Shown here piece by piece: positions 56,856 to 64,000 of a stretch of 64,000 bases of DNA. The stretch's first letter is position 1; each line of letters begins with the position of its first letter. Origin of the DNA: Sipunculus nudus (Eukaryota; Annelida; Sipuncula; Golfingiida; Sipunculidae); contig CM049306.1 of NCBI GenBank assembly GCA_026874595.1, positions 73,779,642 through 73,843,641 on the forward strand. Direction: 5' to 3'. Under the pieces are notes generated by a model. It ran no database searches, was not told where the DNA came from, and worked only from the letters and a program-made list of their open reading frames with translations. Both the position numbers and the translations under genes were made by a program.

Positions 56856-58310
56856 CTAGAATACGGGTAGTCGACAAGCGACTAAGTGTATCCGCCTAAA
56901 TCAAAGTGGAACAGGTGAAGTGAGGCATGGATTGAGTGGCAAGGGGAAATAGAGTGTTGTATATTAGCATGGATGTCTGCAGCCAAATTGTGTATGTAGG
57001 TTTCCCCCCCACCACAAAATCCAGAAAGCCGTCCAAGATGTATACATATGCAAAATTTAAGGCAGATAAGTTAAACCACTACATGTATATGAGTGATTTT
57101 AGCCCGTGGCAGACAAACAGATGGACGCGGAGCAAAAATGGTTGCAGGTGACGCCACCAGTTTTGCGTATGATCAAGAGCTATGTGAGAACTATACACAT
57201 GCAAAACTTTGGCCCAATCGGTCAAACGGTTCCCAAGATATGAGCTTGGATGTCTGCTGCATAAACTAGAATGCAGGTGGCGCCACCTGTCATAAAATCA
57301 AGAGAGCTGTTGGGGATGTATAAACCTGCAAAATTTTAGGCAGATATGTCAAACCACTGTCGAGATATGAGTGATTTTATCCCATGGCAGACAAACAGAC
57401 AGGAGCTGTGCAAAAATGGCTGCAGGTGGCGCCACCAGTTTTGCATATGATGAAGAGCTATGTGAGATCTATACACATGCAAAATTTTGGCCCAATCGGT
57501 CATACGGTTCCCGAGATATGAGCTTGGATGTCTGCAGCGTAAACGTGAATGTAGGTGGCGCCACCTGTCATAAAATCAGAAAAGCTATCCAGGATGTTTA
57601 CGCATGCCGAATTTCAGGTGAATTAGTCTAGTCACTGCAGAGATATGAGTGATTTTAACCCAAGGCAGACAAACAGATGGACACTGTGCAAACACGGTTG
57701 CAGGTGGCGCCACACTTTTTTGTGTATGTTATAAAGCTCTCGCAGGGCTACATTTGTGCAAAAAATTTTCCTGATCGGTCAAACGGTTCCCGAGATATGA
57801 ACTTGGATGTCTGCAGCGTCAACGTGAATGTAGGTGGCGCCCCCTGTCATAAAATCAGAAAAGCTATCCAGGATGTATACGCATGCCTAATTTCAGGTGA
57901 ATTAGTCTAGTCACTGCAGAGATATGAGTGATTTTTACCCAAGGCAGACGAACAGATGGACACTGTGCAAACATGGTTGCAGGTGGCGCCACCATTTTTT
58001 TGTGTATGTTATAAAGCTCTCCAAGGGCTACATTTGTGCAAAAAAATTTTCCTGATCGGTCAAACGGTTCCTGAGATATGTGGGTTTATGTGTGGAAACA
58101 GACGCACAAACGGACGCAGAGCGCAGAGGAAAGGTCAGAGGTCAAAACAAAATCTTGGCGCAGCAGTTCACATGTGACCCGAACATAATCCTGGGTTTTG
58201 TAAAATTCGGCCCAGCGGTTACGGAGGAGTTCTCCGGACACCTACGCGGCGGCGGCGGCGTGCAGCTGAAAACATAGTATCCGCAAAACTCTGTTTTGGC
58301 GGATACAATT
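56856..58310 (-). mobile_element. Helitron/Helentron-like family 1 element, copy e (most complete)
   Basis: Begins A|CTAG, perfect hairpin TAGTCG-ACAAG-CGACTA (56868-56884), TGTATCCGCCTAAATCAAAG; ends with CTCTGTTTTGGCGGATACAA, the inverted sub-terminal repeat. Between are alternating half-units flanked by GGTGGCGCCACC (about 57277, 57426, 57557, 57703, 57832 variant, 57980). Near the right end AGGTCAGAGGTCA (58132-58144) and CGGCGGCGGCG. No transposase or Rep/helicase frame, so it would rely on an autonomous partner. Confidence 0.8.
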
Positions 58311-59398
58311 ATGCCTGAACACCTATATACTCAAAGCAGAAATATTGAGAATATATATCAACTTAAAATGGTCTTAATGTGGATGGCTTGTTCCATCAGC
58401 TATGTGAATTACTGTTTTTATCTACTTCTGTATGAATGACCATGATACTTGTTGGGAAAGTGAGGTTACCAAATCATTGTAAGCTCCCAGTTCAGTCAAA
58501 TCAATAGCTTTTAAGCTGCTGAATTGCTTTCATATGGTACTTGTTGGTTAGAAAAAGATCCAGTTCTTCATGCTATTTTTATCAGATAATTTTGTAGAAG
58601 AAATATTTGAATTTGACCACTTCAGTATGATTCAGTTTTCAAAACTTGAGAATTTATACTTGATCCGCTATAATTTATTATAATGCCTCTTATGGTATTA
58701 GGCAGCTTTGTGACAATATGGTCTACTAGTTGAGCTCGTGTTTTGACTTATTTATGATTTGGACCACTGTGATGGGAGTATTCTCCAAAATGACAGAGGA
58801 CCTCTGTAAGGTGCAGACCTTTGCAGGACGTGGGAACTGAAGCATGAAAATTGCTCTTAGACCTTCTGTTGGACTGTTCTTATTTCTAATGGTCAGATCC
58901 CACCACTTAATGTGCTTTTGTGTTTCATGAATCAATATTTTGCTAAAGATATTATGGGCAGTATGGATTTCTGGCCAGCAAGTAATGACTTTGTTTAATG
59001 GAAATGTGACTAGAAAATAATGTAGGTATTACATGTGCTATCCCTTTCTCTGAGATGAGCTAATGAAGTCAGATAGTAAACTAGAGACATGTCCTGTATT
59101 TTCTGTTTCCTAAATAAGTATCTTATGAGTAGTTTACTGTTGGTGTTAGGAAGCTCCAGTCTAATCAGTTCTATTAAATTGTGGGTTGGCTGTGATTAGG
59201 TAATCATTAGATATTATTTACTTTGGTTGGCTTTATATATGTAAAGATCTCAGATTCATTGTATTTTTAAAAAATGTAAAATTAGGCAAACAAGGAAGCT
59301 TTATGAAAAAAACACCCTGTTGAAACAGCTCAGTTGTCCATCATACAGTCAACACATCAGTTACCTTTGACTTCAAAGATAAAAGTGGTATTAAAGTA

Positions 59399-60893
59399 CC
59401 GTATTCGACGTAATAAGCACCCCGGGCGCTGTCAAAATTAAATTTTTCTAAAAATTTTTTATACCCTAATAAGCGCCCCCTCCCCCCACCATCTGCCAAC
59501 TTCCAAAGTGCATTACGATCCTCCAATTTAACACTGCGGCTTGTGTACACATGTTTGACTGCACAGCACATTCAAGACAATTCAGAAAAAAACAATGATC
59601 ATTTAACAATGGTTGTGTAATCCAAGTGATACTGATTTGCAGACGATTTTATTTTGTGTTGCTTGAGAGAATTGTCTGAATGACTACAGTAAGAGATTTC
59701 CTTTGCAGGTGAAGAGGAAAAATAAGGATGGTAATAAATGAACGCTTTTATAAAAGTCAACGCCTAATAAGGTAGCAGAATGTATAAAATGTTCATATGT
59801 AAATATATAAAACAGTATTTATTTGAATGATGAAAAAAAAATAATACGGGACATCGGTACCCCGATTATGTCAGTCACCTTGCGCAAATACCTTTGACAG
59901 CTGAGCCTATTAATGACATGGAATGGCATCGACAATAATTGTCTTTTTTGTCTTTCATTGTGCTTGATATTACATGCAAAAGTTTAAAAAAAAACCTGAA
60001 ATACTGGCCCTCAGACTCCTGCGTATTATATTTACCTCAGTGCGTATATGAACCAAGTCCGGGGTTTTGTTTTAAAATTGTTAGGAAATTTTTCATATTT
60101 ATATCCCACAGAAACACGGTCCCTTTCTTGAACTTTGTTGACCCGTTATAATACATTCATTTTCTCTACATAGTCCAATAATACAAGCTTGACAAACATT
60201 GTTACCTGAGGAAAGGCCGCTTCTTATTTACAATTATAATGCATTACTGGTTGTCTTGTTATTGAAGTGCCATGAGCGAGTCTCCGTGTATGTCAGTGTG
60301 CAAGCAAGCTGACAGCGTCCGCATTCACTGGACTTGTGAACATTTTACGCAGTAAATACGGCACAATATGAAAAAAACATCCTTGTTTTAACATGCATAT
60401 TACGTGCTACTGGATGGCACTTGGTTAGGCAAATTCTTAGCATCCCTTGCGCGAGCGCTGTATACACACAGATTAACCCAGGGCACTGGGATCTTGAGAA
60501 CACAGCGGCATCGACAATTATATTACTGTGTACATGTTTCAAGTGAATTACCAAGATATTTTTTGGCAAAAAATACATTAAAACTTATATATTATCAGGA
60601 TTGGGAATTCCGTTTTGGTCCGTCAATTCCGCAATTTCGTCCGCGGTCGCGTAAATTCACTGGCTCTACTGTCAGAAGGGCTTTCATATATTGATTCAGT
60701 AAAAATCTCTGTGTCAATGCGGCAAGGGCAAACCTTTTCTTACCAATTATTTAACTATGGAAATCTGATGTATAAATGATAAATTCAAATAAAAACAAAA
60801 GCATTGTAATGCTCTTTATTGAGTGTATATTACCACCATACGGACATGATCACTGATATATTACGGGAGGGGCGCTTATTACGTCGAATACGG
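59399..60893. mobile_element. DNA element with perfect 20-bp TIRs and TA flanks
   Basis: Left CCGTATTCGACGTAATAAGC (59399-59418) and its exact complement at 60874-60893, both next to TA. The TIRs are followed by GCCCC-rich text, and a further AATAAGCGCCCC copy lies at 59468-59479. 1495 bp, no recognisable transposase. The TA flanks fit the Tc1/mariner group, but with no coding region this is inference. Confidence 0.82.
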
Positions 60894-62599
60894 TATGTGT
60901 TAATTCTTGTACAACAAAACAACTCCAGTCATAACTGCAACCAGGTTGGTAAGTGACCACATATCACAGATAAAAAAAAATATTAATGAATATATTTCTT
61001 ATAATCCAATGATTAAGGTCAAGAGTTCAGGTAAATTGCGAAAAATAAACTCACCAAACAACAGAAAAAGAGAAATTTTGCAAAATTATATCTTGGTTAA
61101 TATGTGCCAACAGTAGTATATTATCTAAAGCGGATTTCCTTATTAACCCTTTGAACAGCCTGTGATTGGACCAGGATAAAACCTCCATTTCATAGGTGCC
61201 ACTTTATGATGATTAATTCGGGTGGTCCTGAAATAAGTTATTTCAGACACCCTTCCCCTTCATATAAAAATACATCTCTCATTTACGGGCAGAATTCAGA
61301 TCTTGTAATTGTGTCCTTACTTTGGAGGTTCTGCTATGTATAGAAATGTATTTTCAATACACTTTTGCAGAAGGTTAACCCTGTGGTCAGGAAAAGCATA
61401 GGCATGATTGGATTTATTCTGTACTAATTCCTACAAGAAGTTGGTGACAGGTGATAAATTTATTACCTAGTCATTCATGTATGAATAGTTCAGCTGCAAC
61501 AAGTTATAGATGCCCAATTCTGTCCTTTCCAGACAATTTGCCTCTGATCTAGTGATAAAGGTGTACTACAAACTGTTTCACACAAAATAAAGCTCTTCCC
61601 TCTCATTACCAGTTATTTCTTGTTCTGTTGATCAGGTGAATTGGTGCCAATTTGGTGGTACATAAAAGTGAATCTAATCTGTTTATTATTTAACAAATAA
61701 TTGATCAGTGATCCAGTCATATTTGGCAATGTAGAAATTATTTAGAAAAATAGTTAATGAAGTAAATACAGATATATGGCTTTTTCAGTGAGATTCTCAG
61801 TCTTGGATAAAATAATGAGAGAAACAGTATGGAATATTTTATCCAAACATTGGTCATTGAGGGGTCCAAGAGCTTCCTTTGACTTACTATTGGGATGTTT
61901 TTGAGACACAAATCATTAGCTATGTGAGATGATAGTTTGGGGTAGAGCTGCGGGTATTCTGGCATTCAGGACAAAAAGCTTGGGGAAGGCACCACACAAA
62001 CCATGCCACATAAATTTTTTTTTTCAGGAGAGATTATATGAGAGAAACATGACATAAACATAATGACTGGCCTTCCAGTTCTACTGTTGGGCTAAACCTT
62101 TGGCTGATGGCTTATTATGAGGTTTTTGTCTGATACTGTGGTTTGGTACAGATGTGGAGCTCCATCACTCTTGGCTGACAGCCATACAGATATCCCTGTA
62201 CCTCCCCTCAGAAAACAGGGTTTCACATTAACATACACCTGTGTGCCTAGGGTCCACTGTGTAATTTCCTTGAATATTATGGATGGGCAATGAAATTCTG
62301 ACATTTTGACTGTCAGGTCATGTCAGATGAGCTGATCAGCTGTCATTGAGGGTGCTCATTCAGAAATTAATGATGTTTATGCCATAGCCACTTTGTACCT
62401 ACTTAATATCAGGTTCTGTGCTATTTTTGTGTTAATCACTCATAGCCTAAGCTTTAATAAAAAATAATAAGCAATAGATGTGATTTTTTAATCTATTATA
62501 TTCAAAGTCAATCTAAGGAAAGTTCCAGCATGAACACCACAGACCTGTTTTGTACTTTAAAGCCCAGTAGTAATCTGGCTAATTTGTTTTTCAAGCCAG

Positions 62600-63600
62600 T
62601 GATGTAGTGCTCGAGTTCAGATTTGGACTTGAGTTCCGACTCGAGTCCACTTTTAAGTTACCAAGACTTAGACTTGGACTTGAGGGTTATGGACTTGGAC
62701 TTGTACTTGGACTAAGGTGCAAGGACCAGAGAAATCAAACCAAGCCCATCTCAGGTCCAATTGAAAAAGAACTCTGCCAATTTTAATTTAGAATTATTTG
62801 CCTGTGTGAACTAACATGAAAACATTACAAAATAATAACATTACATATACCAGGCTATGCTCAGCATTGGGAGCTTTAAAGGGACATAATCAGGAGCAAT
62901 ATTATGCCTATTCTTTCACACTATCAGTTCAGTTAAGCTTTATACAAAAGTTTACCAGCAAAACCATCCCAACACACAGTCTCAGTACTTAGCATATGGT
63001 TGTGTAACACCTTGTTATGGGGCTGTGTGTTGGTAAACACAGTCCAAGTGTGTCTGTTTACTATAAAAGGGCCTCATGACCTGAGTTCCACTAGTGAGCC
63101 GTAACAGGAAATGTTTCAGCCAGCGGAAACATGTATTACATTTTTTGGTCCAAGTCAATCAGGGCATCTCCTGATTGACACATGTTGTGGCCCGGGGATG
63201 CACGCGCTGTGTTCATATTGTTGCATGTGATCACGCCCTGTCCACTGTTTTTAACACTTGTTTACAGGAGTAAGCAAATGGTTTCAGGGCAATATTTTGA
63301 CAAGTACAAATTTATTAAAAGGGAAGAAGCTATATTTTTTGTTAATTCAACATGATTACAGGTTATTGGGCTTTTAAATGTAGTTTACCATTATAGTAAA
63401 AATGTGTGAGCTAATTTAAAAATGTACATGGTAATCTGAAGTTTCCATTTCAAATTGCTTTGTAAGGGTATTTGTATTGGACTTGGGTTCCAGATAAATG
63501 ACTAGGTCTCGAAGAAGGTGGACTTTGACTCAAACCTCAAGGACACGAGAGACCTTTACTCAGACTTGCACTCTGAATCCAAGACATCCACAGGCACAAA
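62600..63600. repeat. Candidate element with GACTTG/GGACTT-rich inverted arms
   Basis: 62610-62720 is full of TTGGACTTG and ACTCGAGTCC; 63470-63590 carries the opposite-sense pattern (GGACTTTGACTC, GAGAGACC, CAGACTTGC, AATCCAAG). The arrangement suggests long imperfect TIRs of an approximately 1-kb element, but ends and duplication are not resolved. Confidence 0.4.
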
Positions 63601-64000
63601 GCTTGTATATTCAGATGTAGGCTAAGATATGTCAAGTTTCAAGCTTAGTTTAAATTTGATCGTTTTAATGGATCTCCAGATGTATAGTGTTATATAACAA
63701 GGTTTAAATAACAAAAAAAATACTTTTTATGAAAGAAACCTTTGAATGGCATAAATAAATTTCCCTGTCACATAAGGTTTATGATTTATAAAGCAATATT
63801 TCCGTTACATAAAAGACAAGTTACCCTTACCCATGAGGGTCTATGGAGTTTTTCATAGGTAGAACTAGCTGGTGTGTGTAATTTGTAACTCTGTTCAACC
63901 TGATCAACAAGTATCTTCTGGTGTTCTGAATACATATTGTCCAGTGTAAGGTACTGGCTAAACTTAGGACCACAATTCAGCTGGAAGGCCTTACTGAGCT

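Larger units (their letters stand above)
52435..64000. other. SLMAP first coding intron (start of)
   Basis: No further SLMAP exon was recognised. It contains a 145-bp tandem repeat region (53590-54450), a family 1 Helitron-like element, a 1.5-kb TIR element and a GACTTG-rich candidate element. The locally GC-rich patch at 56110-56290 encodes a hydrophobic frame without recognisable homology. Confidence 0.55.

Noticed and set aside
57371-58277. Series of open frames (65-86 codons) in the family 1 array
   Set aside because: They repeat with the minisatellite unit and read through the GGTGGCGCCACC core (VGGATCHKI-type peptide); frame openness reflects unit length, not selection.

Overview
This is a window of animal (metazoan) nuclear DNA: AT-rich, with very few long open frames, spliced genes with GT-AG introns and dense repeats. 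Repeat style (minisatellite-bearing Helitron-like elements ending in a small hairpin plus CTAG, tRNA-derived SINEs, TA-flanked MITEs, a ZBED-type hAT) and diverged but alignable orthologues of two vertebrate genes suggest a marine invertebrate. A mollusc, perhaps a bivalve, is my best guess, but the sequence does not prove it.

Two protein-coding genes are clear and are arranged head to head. On the minus strand, 42101 down to 2132, lie the first 15 coding exons of DENND6, a DENN-domain Rab GEF. I rebuilt them by hand: every intron is GT-AG, every phase joins, and together they give exactly 396 codons; the rest of the gene lies left of base 1. On the plus strand, 52246-52434 is the first coding exon of SLMAP, the FHA-domain subunit of STRIPAK; its other exons appear to lie beyond base 64000. 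DENND6A and SLMAP are also divergent neighbours in the human genome (3p14.3), so this looks like deeply conserved microsynteny. Just upstream of DENND6 (42102-42603) is a promoter-like block with ETS- and YY1-like motifs and two good plus-strand splice donors.

Between the two genes sits a nearly intact hAT transposon (42934-46126) with 13-bp terminal inverted repeats and a perfect 8-bp target-site duplication (GTGTACTA). Its ZBED-like transposase is broken by one frameshift and one stop codon.

Most of the rest is mobile DNA inside introns. There are at least three Helitron/Helentron-like non-autonomous families: family 1, about 140-bp monomers around the palindrome GGTGGCGCCACC; family 2, about 135-145-bp monomers with TGACCTTTGACCT; family 3, an exact 180-bp register. 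There are also a Tigger/pogo-like element, several TA-flanked MITEs, a CpG-rich inverted-repeat element, a 1.5-kb element with perfect 20-bp TIRs, two SINE families, other dispersed repeats and microsatellites. The most unusual feature is that the minisatellite units of several unrelated families carry perfect nuclear-receptor-type DR1 and IR0 half-site arrangements in many copies.

No CRISPR, operon, rRNA or independent tRNA gene was seen.
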